Assembly: GCF_050306235.1 (NCBI RefSeq)
Contig: NZ_JBLWFH010000009.1
Location: forward strand, 107,043 to 171,042
Length of the DNA: 64,000 bases
Reading direction: 5' to 3'
Source of the DNA: Glaciecola sp947496235
Lineage (GTDB): Bacteria > Pseudomonadota > Gammaproteobacteria > Enterobacterales > Alteromonadaceae
The position numbers and the translations under genes were made by a program. The notes below the pieces were generated by a model. That model was given only the letters and a program-made list of their open reading frames with translations, was not told the DNA's origin and did not search any database. This document shows, in pieces, positions 45,687-53,640 of this stretch. The first letter of the stretch is position 1; every line of letters begins with the position of its first letter.

Positions 45687-46433
45687 ATGACTACCGAAAA
45701 TTCTTTAATTTCGCTTGAAGAAGCGAAAGAGCTAGTAGCATTTCTTGAAAACGGCGACGTAGAAGCGGCAAACGACATTGTGCATAGTGCAGCTTTGAGA
45801 GAGTCCAACGAACTTTTTTCTGAAGTTGGCAAGTTAACTCGTCAGTTACACACGTCCTTGGTCAATTTCCAGCTTGATGAAAAACTGTCGCAAATTACCA
45901 ATCATTCGATACCTGATGCTCAATCAAGACTCGAATATGTTATTGAAGAAACAGAAAAAGCTGCAAATTCGACAATGGATGCGGTTGAACGCAGCATGCC
46001 ATTGGCAGAGCAACTTAATGACAGATTAAACAGCCTTATTCCTAATTGGAAAAAGCTTATGCAGCGTCAAATTGAGCTTGGCGAATTTAAATCCCTTTGC
46101 CATGAACTTGATGACCTGTTGAACGATGCTCAAAACGATTCTGCTGCGTTAAATTCTATGCTCACTGAAGTTCTTATGGCGCAAGGCTACCAAGACTTAA
46201 CGGGTCAGGTGATACGCCGGGTAATTGAATTAGTTAACGAAGTTGAAGAAGGGCTTGTAGAAATGCTGGCGACCTTTGGTGAACAAGAAGTTAAAGAAAG
46301 TAAAGCTCAACCTTTGTCGAAATCTGACGATAAGATAAAAGCCGAAGGGCCAATTATTGATGCAGCAACGCGAAACGACGTCGCCCAAAGTCAAGATGAC
46401 GTTGATGACTTGCTGTCTAGTTTAGGTTTTTAG
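45687..46433 (+). CDS. cheZ: CheY-P phosphatase CheZ
   Basis: CheZ speeds CheY-P dephosphorylation. The 248-residue protein is a long helical hairpin, with the catalytic region VLMAQGYQDLTGQVIRRVIE near residue 165 and the CheY-binding C-terminal tail DVDDLLSSLGF. It lies 24 bases after cheY and 12 bases before cheA. Confidence 0.94.
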   Translation: MTTENSLISLEEAKELVAFLENGDVEAANDIVHSAALRESNELFSEVGKLTRQLHTSLVNFQLDEKLSQITNHSIPDAQSRLEYVIEETEKAANSTMDAVERSMPLAEQLNDRLNSLIPNWKKLMQRQIELGEFKSLCHELDDLLNDAQNDSAALNSMLTEVLMAQGYQDLTGQVIRRVIELVNEVEEGLVEMLATFGEQEVKESKAQPLSKSDDKIKAEGPIIDAATRNDVAQSQDDVDDLLSSLGF

Positions 46434-46445
46434 GGGAGCGATTCA

Positions 46446-48695
46446 ATGTCATTTGAGGTTGATGAGGATATTTTACAAGATTTCTTGGTGGAAGCCGGAG
46501 AAATACTTGAACAATTGCAAGAGCAGTTGGTAGATCTCGAGAATAATCCTGAGGATGCAGACCTGCTGAATGCAATTTTCCGCGGTTACCACACAGTTAA
46601 AGGTGGTGCCGGATTTCTGTCATTGACCGAATTAGTTGAAATTTGTCACGGTGCAGAGAACGTATTTGATGTAATGCGAAATGGTCAACGCACCTTAACG
46701 CCCGAGCTAATGGATACCATTCTACAAGCGACGGATGTTGTGGTCGCAATGTTTGAGCAAGTTAAAGCTCGTGAACCATTAGATCCAGCGCCTGCCGAGT
46801 TAGTAGAGTTACTCCATAAGTTAAGCGCGCCTGAAACTGCCGACGAAAATATTTTTGAAAACGCTGAAGCTAAAAGTAGTGTGCCTGATGAAACGCCAGA
46901 TGCACAAAGCGAATCTTCAGAAGCTGTAGGTGAGGATATTGAATTAGTCGAGCCAGAAGCCAAAGAGAATACAAATGAAGGCGACAGTATTGACGAAATT
47001 TCTGAAGATGAGTTTGAAGCGCTATTAGACGAATTACATGGCGACAAAGCGCCAGGGCAGTCAGCCCCAACTGAAAGTGTGGAAGCAGCTAAGCCAGCAG
47101 CACCATCAAACAGTGATGATATTACCGATGATGAATTCGAGGCTTTGTTAGATGAATTGCACGGTAAAGGTGATTTCAAAGTTACAGAATCCGCGCCTGA
47201 AGCTAAAGCAGAATCACCTGCAGCGAAAGCTGGCGGTGATGATGAGATTACTGACGAAGAATTTGAAGCCTTATTAGATGACTTGCATGGTAAAGGTAAA
47301 TCTCCAACACTCAATGACGGTGCAGAGGAAAAAGCTGCAGCCAAGGATGTAAGTCCTAAGAGTTCTGTACCTGAAGCTGAAAAGCCAGCAGCTAGTAGCG
47401 AGCCTAACAAGCCTGAAGCGCCGAAAACACCAGCGCCAATTGCGGCTAGCAAGCCAGCGCCTAAGCCAGAAGCTAAACCTGCACCAGCGCCAGCTGCGGC
47501 CAAAAAGGCCGAAGCTAAACCTACGCAGGCACAAGCAGAAACTACGGTTAGGGTCGATACCAAACGTCTAGACCAGATCATGAACATGGTCGGTGAGTTG
47601 GTACTGGTACGAAATAGACTGCTCAGTCTTGGCATTAACGTCAATGATGAGAGCATGAGCAAAGCTATTGCGAATTTGGATGTTGTTACCGGTGACTTGC
47701 AAGGCGCGGTTATGAAAACCCGTATGCAACCCATTAAAAAGGTATTTGGTCGATTCCCTAGAGTTGTCCGAGACCTAGCGCGTTCTTTGAAAAAGGAAAT
47801 CACCCTAGTTCTAGAAGGTGAAGAAACCGATTTAGATAAAAATCTGGTTGAAGCATTAGCCGATCCTTTGGTGCACTTGGTGCGAAACAGTGTGGATCAC
47901 GGTATTGAAATGCCGGATGAGCGAGAAGCTGCAGGCAAACCTAGAATGGGTACTGTAAAACTAGCAGCTTCTCAGGAAGGTGATCATATCTTGCTGACCA
48001 TCAAAGATGATGGTAAAGGTATGGATCCTGAAAAATTGAAAGATATTGCTATCAGTCGGGGAGTTTTAGATGCAGATTCTGCCGCTAGAATGTCTGACGT
48101 AGAAGCTTTCAATCTTATTTTTGCACCTGGTTTCTCTACTAAAACAGAAATTAGTGATATCTCAGGCCGTGGTGTAGGTATGGATGTGGTGAAAACCAAA
48201 ATCAACCAGCTCAATGGTACAGTTAACATTGACTCTAAATTGGGTGTAGGTACTACATTAGAAATTAAAGTACCTTTGACCTTGGCTATTTTGCCAACCC
48301 TGATGATAGTAGTTGGACAACAAACCTTTGCGTTACCTTTAGGTTCTGTTAATGAAATCATTAACATGGATCTAAAGAAAACCAATACTGTAGATGGTCA
48401 ATTGACGATGATCGTTAGATCGAAAGCCATCCCATTGTTCTATTTAAATGATTGGTTAAATCCAATGAAACCAATCAAGGATAGAGCACAAGGTCATGTG
48501 GTTGTGGTTCAGATTGGCACTAAGCAAGTTGGGTTTGTGGTGGACAGCTTAATTGGTCAAGAAGAAGTTGTTATTAAGCCTCTGGATGCATTGCTTCAAG
48601 GTACTCCTGGTATGGCTGGCGCAACCATCACATCAGACGGTGGAATAGCGTTAATCTTGGACATTCCAAGTTTACTTAAGCGTTATGCCAGATAA
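46446..48695 (+). CDS. cheA: Chemotaxis histidine kinase CheA
   Basis: CheA is the array kinase that phosphorylates CheY. The 749-residue protein has an Hpt/P1 domain with phospho-acceptor H49 (RGYHTVKGGAGFL), a long acidic and Ala/Pro/Lys-rich linker in place of a clear P2, a dimerisation/P3 domain (RVDTKRLDQIMNMVGELVLV), the P4 kinase (LVRNSVDHGIEMPDER, GRGVGMDVVKT) and the P5 CheW-like regulatory domain. The linker holds three near-identical 20-residue motifs around DEFEALLDELHGKG at about residues 182, 223 and 264, spaced about 41 residues. These may correspond to the pole-localising LID region described for Vibrio CheA; that equation is inference. A terminator follows, and no cheB. Confidence 0.95.
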   Translation: MSFEVDEDILQDFLVEAGEILEQLQEQLVDLENNPEDADLLNAIFRGYHTVKGGAGFLSLTELVEICHGAENVFDVMRNGQRTLTPELMDTILQATDVVVAMFEQVKAREPLDPAPAELVELLHKLSAPETADENIFENAEAKSSVPDETPDAQSESSEAVGEDIELVEPEAKENTNEGDSIDEISEDEFEALLDELHGDKAPGQSAPTESVEAAKPAAPSNSDDITDDEFEALLDELHGKGDFKVTESAPEAKAESPAAKAGGDDEITDEEFEALLDDLHGKGKSPTLNDGAEEKAAAKDVSPKSSVPEAEKPAASSEPNKPEAPKTPAPIAASKPAPKPEAKPAPAPAAAKKAEAKPTQAQAETTVRVDTKRLDQIMNMVGELVLVRNRLLSLGINVNDESMSKAIANLDVVTGDLQGAVMKTRMQPIKKVFGRFPRVVRDLARSLKKEITLVLEGEETDLDKNLVEALADPLVHLVRNSVDHGIEMPDEREAAGKPRMGTVKLAASQEGDHILLTIKDDGKGMDPEKLKDIAISRGVLDADSAARMSDVEAFNLIFAPGFSTKTEISDISGRGVGMDVVKTKINQLNGTVNIDSKLGVGTTLEIKVPLTLAILPTLMIVVGQQTFALPLGSVNEIINMDLKKTNTVDGQLTMIVRSKAIPLFYLNDWLNPMKPIKDRAQGHVVVVQIGTKQVGFVVDSLIGQEEVVIKPLDALLQGTPGMAGATITSDGGIALILDIPSLLKRYAR

Positions 48696-48733
48696 CCCAG
48701 ATAACTACTAATTTTAGTCAATTAGTAACTAAG

Positions 48734-48760
48734 GCCGAATGCATTGTCATTCGGCTTTTT
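48734..48760 (+). terminator. Terminator after cheA
   Basis: GCCGAATG-CATTGT-CATTCGGC is a perfect 8-bp stem followed by five T residues. It ends the flhA-cheA transcript before parC. Confidence 0.88.
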
Positions 48761-48864
48761 ACTTTATGCTAGATAAATGCAGATTTGGTCCAAAAATAGC
48801 ATTAGATTTATCAATACAGAGCAACTAACCAAAATTGTGTGTAAACACTTAGATTAAATATCCA

Positions 48865-49635
48865 ATGAAAACCTGGACGATAGTCAATCAAAAGGGCGGT
48901 GTAGGCAAAACTACAACCGCAGTATCACTCGCTGGAAGCTTGGTTAATCAAGGCTATAAGGTGCTGATCGTGGATTTAGATCCCCAAGGCTCACTGACTG
49001 TCTACCTCAGAGTTAAACAGTCAGCAACAGTGGGTTTGTATGACTATTTTTTGGCACCAGATGATAAAAACGTGTCGGATCTTATCGCGAAAACGTCAAT
49101 TCCTAAGGTTGACGTTATACCTGGATCAAAAACCTTGGCTACACTTGATAGAGAGTTTGGTAATGCTCAAGGTAAAGGATTGGTGATTAAACAGTTGTGT
49201 CGCTCCTTGATTGGCCAATACGATTATGTACTCATAGATTGTCCACCCGTGTTGGGTGTATTAATGGTCAATGGGCTAACAGCTGCTGATGTGATAGTTA
49301 TCCCGACACAAACTGAATTTTTAGCCTTAGAAGGGCTAAAGAACATGCTGTCAACCTTGCAATTACTGCAACCCTTGTTAAATAGCCAAGCAAAGATAAA
49401 GATAATCGCCACTATGTTTGATAGACGTTTAAAGGCTTGTCAGAAAGCATTTTTAATGTTGAAAGAAGCACATTCAGAGATGCTATGGCGTGGCTACATC
49501 CCTGTGGATACAAAATTCAGAGATGCAAGCGAAAAAGGTCAACCTATTAATTTATTAAACCCAGCGTCAAGAGGCAGTTTTGCTTATGACAAATTGTCGA
49601 ATGATTTAGTTAATCTAAGCTTAAAATCCTTATGA
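48865..49635 (+). CDS. parC: ParA-family ATPase of the chemotaxis cluster (ParC)
   Basis: The 256-residue protein is a ParA/MinD ATPase: deviant Walker A NQKGGVGKTTTAVSLAG at the N-terminus, VLIVDLDPQGSLTVYL, and a Walker B-like YDYVLIDCPPVLGVL. In Vibrio, the homologue encoded in the same place (ParC) recruits chemotaxis arrays to the pole. Position between cheA and a CheW-like gene supports that role here; it is not the chromosome-partition ParA or topoisomerase IV subunit ParC. It overlaps the next gene by 4 bases. Confidence 0.88.
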   Translation: MKTWTIVNQKGGVGKTTTAVSLAGSLVNQGYKVLIVDLDPQGSLTVYLRVKQSATVGLYDYFLAPDDKNVSDLIAKTSIPKVDVIPGSKTLATLDREFGNAQGKGLVIKQLCRSLIGQYDYVLIDCPPVLGVLMVNGLTAADVIVIPTQTEFLALEGLKNMLSTLQLLQPLLNSQAKIKIIATMFDRRLKACQKAFLMLKEAHSEMLWRGYIPVDTKFRDASEKGQPINLLNPASRGSFAYDKLSNDLVNLSLKSL

Positions 49636-50318
49636 ATAAAACATCAGAATCTCAAGTGTTACAGGATTACTTTTCTGTATTAATTACTCCCGCTGAAGAA
49701 CTAAAAGCATTAGATAATGCCGCCAGTTTATTGCAAAACGCCCAACAACAATTACTCAATGAGCAAGTGCAAGCTGAAACATCTGAGATAGTAAATCAAG
49801 AATCTGATCAGAATCTGAATGTTGAGCAATATCTCGAAGAAAATTTAATAGCACTGAAAGAGCGTTTGCCAGTGAGATTTCAGGCTTTGTTTTTTAACTT
49901 AGCAGGTGTGACACTTGCCTTACCGTTAGTTGAACTCGGTGGAATCCATAAACTAGATAAAGTCACTTCACTACCAAGAAAGCCTGAGTATATTTTAGGA
50001 CTTATGGTAAAAGGGGAAGAAAAATTTCAATGTATTGACACCGCCAGGTGGATAATGCCAGAAAAATATTTAAGCCTTAAACAAGAAATTCCGGCTTATA
50101 AATTTGCAGTGCAGCTGGGTAAAACAGGGTATGTACTTGCTTGTGAAGCAATAGAGGATACCTTAGAAATTTCTCAACATGATATAAAGTGGCGAGACAA
50201 TGGCAAAAAGCAACCTTGGTTTGCTGGTACGGTGAAAGAAAAAATGTGTGCCCTTGTAGATGCTGAAGAACTGGTAAAACTTCTGAGTAATCCAAGCACA
50301 TCTAAGGCGCTTGCTTAA
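49632..50318 (+). CDS. parP: CheW-like array-localisation protein (ParP)
   Basis: The 228-residue protein has a Gln/Glu-rich N-terminal region (about 1-70) and a C-terminal CheW-like domain (about 77-225) containing RFQALFFNLAGVTLALPLVE and LGGIHKLDKVTSLPRKPEYI. In Vibrio, ParP links the ParC ATPase to CheA and chemoreceptors at the pole. The overlap with the ParA-type gene and the adjacent cheW support this. It seems shorter in the N-terminal part than the Vibrio protein as I recall it. A second plain CheW is the alternative. Confidence 0.85.
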   Translation: MNKTSESQVLQDYFSVLITPAEELKALDNAASLLQNAQQQLLNEQVQAETSEIVNQESDQNLNVEQYLEENLIALKERLPVRFQALFFNLAGVTLALPLVELGGIHKLDKVTSLPRKPEYILGLMVKGEEKFQCIDTARWIMPEKYLSLKQEIPAYKFAVQLGKTGYVLACEAIEDTLEISQHDIKWRDNGKKQPWFAGTVKEKMCALVDAEELVKLLSNPSTSKALA

Positions 50319-50376
50319 CTTTTGTCGAATTTTATTGCAACAAATCCAAATCTAGGCTTTAGAAGCTGATAAATAT

Positions 50377-50384
50377 GCCGATAC
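50377..50384 (+). promoter_or_regulatory. Candidate sigma28 (FliA) -10 element for cheW
   Basis: GCCGATAC matches GCCGATAA at 7 of 8 bases, 77 bases before the cheW start in the 135-bp gap after parP. The matching -35 (TAAA) is weak, so the call is tentative. Confidence 0.3.
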
Positions 50385-50453
50385 TCATATTAAGTTAATT
50401 AGATATCGTTGCTATACATATCAAAAACACTATTGATATACGGAGTAATTTTT

Positions 50454-50945
50454 ATGTCAGAAGAAAGAGCCACTGCGACTGCCGCAGATCCAAATGATGA
50501 GGTTCTTCAATGGGTTACTTATCGTTTAGATGAGGAAACCTATGGTATAAACGTAATGCAAGTACAAGAAGTATTGCGCTATACCGAAATTGCGCCAGTA
50601 CCCGGAGCGCCTAACTATGTATTAGGTATCATCAACCTTCGTGGTAATGTTGTGACCGTTATCGATACTCGGGCAAGATTTGGACTACCGCCTGCTGATA
50701 TTACGGATAATTCACGTATCGTTATAATTGAATCGGATGAACATGTCGTTGGCATTTTAGTGGATAGTGTTGCAGAAGTCGTCTATCTACGCTCTTCAGA
50801 AATTGATAGTGCGCCAAATGTTGGCACAGAAGAAAGTGCTAAATTTATCCAAGGTGTAAGCAATAGAGGCGATGAGCTGCTTATTCTGGTAGATTTGAAC
50901 AAGTTATTGTCAGACGACGAATGGGATGATGTTATGGGCTTATAG
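50454..50945 (+). CDS. cheW: Chemotaxis coupling protein CheW
   Basis: CheW links chemoreceptors to CheA. The 163-residue protein has the full CheW domain: WVTYRLDEETYGINVMQVQE, APGAPNYVLGIINLRGNVVT and VIDTRARFGLP, ending with a family-typical LVDLNKLLSDDEWDDV. The frame opens at 50409, but ATG at 50454 has CGGAG about 8 bases upstream and starts the conserved N-terminus. A terminator follows. Confidence 0.95.
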   Translation: MSEERATATAADPNDEVLQWVTYRLDEETYGINVMQVQEVLRYTEIAPVPGAPNYVLGIINLRGNVVTVIDTRARFGLPPADITDNSRIVIIESDEHVVGILVDSVAEVVYLRSSEIDSAPNVGTEESAKFIQGVSNRGDELLILVDLNKLLSDDEWDDVMGL

Positions 50946-50984
50946 TCCAGAATATTCGTTTCAACAAAAATGAATTATGAAATA

Positions 50985-51017
50985 AAGCCGCTTAGGTATT
51001 GCCTTTGCGGCTTTTTT
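50985..51017 (+). terminator. Terminator after cheW
   Basis: AAAGCCGC and GCGGCTTT pair, with an inner AGG/CCT extension, followed by a T run. It separates cheW from the DUF2802 gene. Confidence 0.8.
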
Positions 51018-51081
51018 ATTGAGTAAATTCAATGTTCATGTTTATACTGATAATACCTTTAACTGTTATGTATTCAGTTTC

Positions 51082-51534
51082 ATGTCCGAACAATATTGGC
51101 TTATCACCTTCTCTTCAATCATTCTGCTATTATTGGTAATTATATTTATTCTATTTGCTTACACTAGGAATACCAAAGCAAAACTCCTTCAAAGTGTTGG
51201 TCTTATTGATAATTTACATAAAATGCTTCAGCAGTTAGAGAAAAGACTCGCCACTGCCGAAACCAGTATTTCAGCGTCAAAATCTTCTGTTGATGCATCA
51301 GATTTACAGCAACGAGTGTTGGAATTGGAACAGCAGCACCAAACCGTTGAAAGTAAAATAGCGAGGTTCGAGGAAAAAGTGATCGATCTTCAAGAAAGAG
51401 ATCCGGAATTAAAGCTTTATGCCAAAGCAAATAAATTGGTCGCCGCTGGTGAAGATTTAGAAGATGTAGTGGCGGCAAGCGGGCTTCCAAGAGCCGAAGT
51501 TGAAATGCTTTTTGATGTGCACAGAAGAAAATAA
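51082..51534 (+). CDS. DUF2802 membrane-anchored coiled-coil protein
   Basis: The 150-residue protein has one N-terminal membrane helix (about 9-28, FSSIILLLLVIIFILFAY), a coiled-coil middle (about 40-110) and the conserved C-terminal DUF2802 segment (KLVAAGEDLEDVVAASGLPR then AEVEMLFDVHRRK). Genes of this family usually follow cheW in polar-flagellum clusters; the function is unknown. The frame extends upstream to 51019 with a TTG, but the membrane helix begins just after ATG 51082. Confidence 0.82.
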   Translation: MSEQYWLITFSSIILLLLVIIFILFAYTRNTKAKLLQSVGLIDNLHKMLQQLEKRLATAETSISASKSSVDASDLQQRVLELEQQHQTVESKIARFEEKVIDLQERDPELKLYAKANKLVAAGEDLEDVVAASGLPRAEVEMLFDVHRRK

Positions 51535-51549
51535 TCAATAAATTCAAAT

Positions 51550-51573
51550 AAACGTATAGACGTCTAGACGTAA
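51550..51573 (+). promoter_or_regulatory. Three tandem MetJ operator boxes upstream of metA
   Basis: Three contiguous 8-base units are visible: AAACGTAT (51550-51557), AGACGTCT (51558-51565, a perfect met box) and AGACGTAA (51566-51573). The MetJ repressor with SAM binds tandem AGACGTCT units. They lie directly upstream of the -35 element, so methionine/SAM repression of metA and the following metH genes is likely. Confidence 0.88.
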
Positions 51574-51577
51574 ATTC

Positions 51578-51605
51578 TTGACATTTGTCTCAGTATGCAG
51601 ACAAT
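51578..51605 (+). promoter_or_regulatory. Sigma70 promoter of metA
   Basis: A perfect TTGACA (51578-51583) is followed after 16 bases by GACAAT (51600-51605). TTGTCT and AGACAA between and over the elements form a short inverted repeat. It abuts the MetJ boxes. Confidence 0.65.
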
Positions 51606-51645
51606 AGCCGCATGTATTAGATGCTAATTAGTCGGTTTTATCAGT

Positions 51646-52566
51646 ATGCCTATTAAAATACCCGCAGAATTGCCCGCGTTAGATGAGTTACTCAACGAAA
51701 ACATTTTCGCTATGGATAACGAACGCGCGCTTAAACAAAATATTCGTCCGTTAGAAGTGGGTATTTTGAATCTAATGCCAAATAAAATTGAGACTGAGCT
51801 ACAAATCTTACGCATGCTCTCAAACACCCCCTTGCAAATTAATATCGATTTGATTCGTATCGATGATACTGTGCCCAAACATACACCTGTGTCACATATG
51901 AATGCGTTTTATCATGTATTTGATGAAGTTAAAGATAAAAAATACGACGGCTTGATAGTCACAGGCGCTCCTCTTGGTACCCTGGAGTATGAAGAGGTTA
52001 ATTATTGGGACAAAATGGTTGAATTGATGGATTGGGCTAAACGTCACGTACAATCTACTTTGTATTTATGCTGGGCAGCCCATGCTGCACTTTATCATTT
52101 TTATGGCTTGCAACGTCAAATAAGAGAAAATAAGCTCTCAGGCGTTTATGAACATCAAGTGCTAGAATGTAAACATGAATTAATGCGTGGATTTGACCCT
52201 ATTTTTTGTGCACCACATTCTCGAGTAGGTGAAATTCTTTTACAAGATTACGTGTCAGTAGAAAACCTTAAAGTGTTGGCAAGTTCAGAACAAGCTGGGG
52301 TTTATTTATCGGCTACACAAAATGCTAGAATGGTATTTGTCACTGGGCATCCAGAATATGATCCCAATACCTTAGATTCTGAATTTAAGCGAGATCAGCA
52401 ATTGGGGTTAAATCCGAGTATTCCTGAAAACTATTATCAGCAGGATGATCCCAATAATGATATTATAGTGCGTTGGAAGTCACACGGAACACTATTGTTT
52501 ACTAACTGGTTAAACTATTGTGTTTACCAGAGTACGCCGTTTGATTTAAATGAATTGACTGAGTAA
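51646..52566 (+). CDS. metA: Homoserine O-acyltransferase (succinyltransferase) MetA
   Basis: MetA acylates homoserine in the committed step of methionine synthesis. The 306-residue protein has the MetA glutamine-amidotransferase-like fold: MPIKIPAELPALDELLNENI, LNLMPNKIETELQILRMLSN, the nucleophile Cys in LYLCWAAHAALYHFYGL near residue 142, and the His/Glu in FVTGHPEYDPNTL. Sequence cannot fully separate succinyl from acetyl specificity. It starts the MetJ-box operon and is followed 13 bases later by the first metH ORF. Confidence 0.95.
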   Translation: MPIKIPAELPALDELLNENIFAMDNERALKQNIRPLEVGILNLMPNKIETELQILRMLSNTPLQINIDLIRIDDTVPKHTPVSHMNAFYHVFDEVKDKKYDGLIVTGAPLGTLEYEEVNYWDKMVELMDWAKRHVQSTLYLCWAAHAALYHFYGLQRQIRENKLSGVYEHQVLECKHELMRGFDPIFCAPHSRVGEILLQDYVSVENLKVLASSEQAGVYLSATQNARMVFVTGHPEYDPNTLDSEFKRDQQLGLNPSIPENYYQQDDPNNDIIVRWKSHGTLLFTNWLNYCVYQSTPFDLNELTE

Positions 52567-52579
52567 AAAAGGAACGCAA

Positions 52580-53629
52580 TTGGATAAGTTAGTACAACTG
52601 CAAACCGCGGCTAACGAAAGAATTTTACTGCTTGATGGTGCAATGGGTACCATGATTCAGCAGCATAAATTAGAAGAAGCTGACTATCGCGGTAGTCAAT
52701 ACAAAGATTGGCATTGCGACCTCAAAGGCAACAATGACCTATTGGCTATTACTCAACCAGAGATTATAAAACAAATTCATTTAGCCTATTTAAAAGCCGG
52801 TGCCGACATTATTGAAACCAACACTTTTAATGCTACCGCTATTTCCATGGCTGACTACGACATGCAATCAGAAGTAGTAGCGATTAATAAAGCAGCAGCT
52901 AAATTGGCCAGAGAAGCTGCGGATGAAATGACACTGCAAACCCCTGAAAAGCCAAGATTTGTGGCAGGAGTTCTTGGTCCCACAAGTCGAACGGCGTCAA
53001 TTTCTCCCGACGTAAATGATCCGGGAAAACGTAACGTAAATTTTGATCAACTAGTCGAGTCTTACCGTGAGGCAACAATTGCCCTAATCGAAGGACAAGT
53101 TGATCTTATTATGCTCGAAACAATATTTGATACCCTTAACGCCAAAGCTGCAGCCTTTGCCGTAATGCAGGTGTTTGAAGAGATGCAAATCACTTTACCA
53201 GTAATGATTTCCGGTACAATTACCGATGCGTCTGGAAGAACTTTATCTGGGCAAACCACTGAAGCTTTTTATAATTCATTGCGCCATGTAAATCCGTTTT
53301 CATTTGGCTTGAATTGCGCCCTTGGTCCTGATTTGCTTAGACAATATGTGGCAGAATTATCCAGAGTATCTGAAGTTTTAGTATCTGCTCATCCAAACGC
53401 AGGGTTGCCCAATGAATTTGGTGAGTATGATATGGATGCTGACGAAATGGCCGCCCACATCAAAGAATGGGCAGCTAGCGGCTTGGTGAATATCGTAGGC
53501 GGATGTTGTGGTAGCACTCCTGAGCATATAGCTGCAATTGCGCGCGTTACTCAAGGTGTAAGGCCGCGCAAGCTACCCAAAATTGATACACGTATGCGGC
53601 TTTCTGGCCTTGAACCTTTTGTCCATTAA
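52580..53629 (+). CDS. metH: Methionine synthase, homocysteine-binding subunit (N-terminal MetH part)
   Basis: This ORF encodes only the zinc/homocysteine barrel of cobalamin-dependent methionine synthase. The 349-residue protein has LLLDGAMGTMIQQHKLEE at the N-terminus and the three zinc cysteines C246 (GLNCALGP) and C309/C310 (GGCCGST), matching E. coli MetH C247/C310/C311. It ends exactly where the folate domain begins in the single-chain enzyme. The start is TTG at 52580 with AGGA about 6 bases upstream. The partner ORF follows after 11 bases in another frame. Confidence 0.93.
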   Translation: MDKLVQLQTAANERILLLDGAMGTMIQQHKLEEADYRGSQYKDWHCDLKGNNDLLAITQPEIIKQIHLAYLKAGADIIETNTFNATAISMADYDMQSEVVAINKAAAKLAREAADEMTLQTPEKPRFVAGVLGPTSRTASISPDVNDPGKRNVNFDQLVESYREATIALIEGQVDLIMLETIFDTLNAKAAAFAVMQVFEEMQITLPVMISGTITDASGRTLSGQTTEAFYNSLRHVNPFSFGLNCALGPDLLRQYVAELSRVSEVLVSAHPNAGLPNEFGEYDMDADEMAAHIKEWAASGLVNIVGGCCGSTPEHIAAIARVTQGVRPRKLPKIDTRMRLSGLEPFVH

Positions 53630-53640
53630 TTGAGCTTAAG

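Noticed and set aside
46685..47803. 372-codon minus-strand ORF opposite cheA
   Set aside because: Low-complexity Ser/Ala-rich translation created by the acidic/Ala-Pro linker of CheA on the other strand; cheA is unambiguous.
48865..49635. Chromosome or plasmid partition ParA
   Set aside because: No parB or parS partner is next to it; it overlaps a CheW-like gene within the chemotaxis cluster.
51535..51645. SAM or cobalamin riboswitch before metA
   Set aside because: The leader is short and lacks the conserved riboswitch helices; MetJ boxes and a promoter explain it.
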